From CAKSFT01 sp045544615 (GTDB taxonomy: Bacteria; Bacillota; Clostridia; UBA1381): a DNA stretch of 14,214 nt. Below the pieces are notes generated by a model. It worked only from the letters and a program-made list of their open reading frames with translations, had not been told where the DNA came from and did not search any database. The position numbers and the translations under genes were made by a program. Of the stretch, positions 14,207 to 14,214 are shown in pieces (the stretch's first letter is position 1; each line of letters starts with the position of its first letter). Location of the stretch: contig JAZPZI010000009.1 in NCBI GenBank assembly GCA_045544615.1, positions 1 to 14,214 of the forward strand. Reading direction: 5' to 3'.

Positions 14207-14214
14207 ATGAAGAA
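14207..14214 (+). CDS. Start of a gene running off the right edge
   Basis: An ATG at 14207 followed by AAG AA has AAGGAGAG (14191-14198) at normal spacing. Only Met-Lys and part of a third codon are visible. A Met-Lys-Lys/Asn start is common in exported proteins and lipoproteins, but the product cannot be inferred. Confidence 0.55.

Overview
The window is a compact nitrogen-assimilation locus joined to a tRNA-dependent asparagine operon. It most likely comes from a Clostridia-class Firmicute, perhaps a Ruminococcaceae/Eubacterium-like gut anaerobe. Support for this: AT-rich DNA with strong AGGAGG-type ribosome sites, a type III glutamine synthetase, a split glutamate synthase with ferredoxin-type iron-sulfur clusters, an AspRS-GatC fusion, and a T-box leader. 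The species assignment is inference.

Layout. Positions 1-2753 (minus strand) hold a glutamate synthase operon: a class II glutamine amidotransferase subunit, then the FMN/Fe-S synthase subunit, then the first two codons of another gene that runs off the left edge. It is transcribed from a consensus promoter at 2725-2753. A divergent consensus promoter at 2815-2843 starts the plus-strand set: NADP-type glutamate dehydrogenase (gdhA), type III glutamine synthetase (glnN), an ammonium transporter fused to a PII domain (amtB), and an unknown 57-residue small protein. A T-box riboswitch at about 8561-8820 follows, then aspS-gatC (one fused gene), gatA and gatB. A terminator-like inverted repeat comes next, then about 230 bp without a gene, and the first codons of a gene running off the right edge.

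How the genes work together. AmtB brings in ammonium and GlnN makes glutamine. The GltB-type synthase and GdhA are alternative routes to glutamate. GatCAB spends glutamine to amidate Asp-tRNA(Asn) made by the AspRS moiety. The T-box specifier loop reads as Asn (AAC/AAU) rather than Asp, so the last operon looks like an asparagine supply operon that senses uncharged tRNA(Asn).

The most unusual structure is a family of four related terminator-like hairpins in front of the nitrogen genes: one before the glutamate synthase operon, two in tandem before gdhA, and one before glnN. Three share nearly the same 16-nt entry sequence (AAGGCAAAGGCGTCTT) and the fourth shares its core. Each can close on a 6-nt loop and each is followed by a U-rich tract. 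The two promoter-proximal ones begin only about 6-15 nt after the predicted transcription start. They look like a shared attenuation/antitermination signal for nitrogen genes. The loops do not fit the ANTAR loop rule as I know it, so the factor that reads them is unknown.
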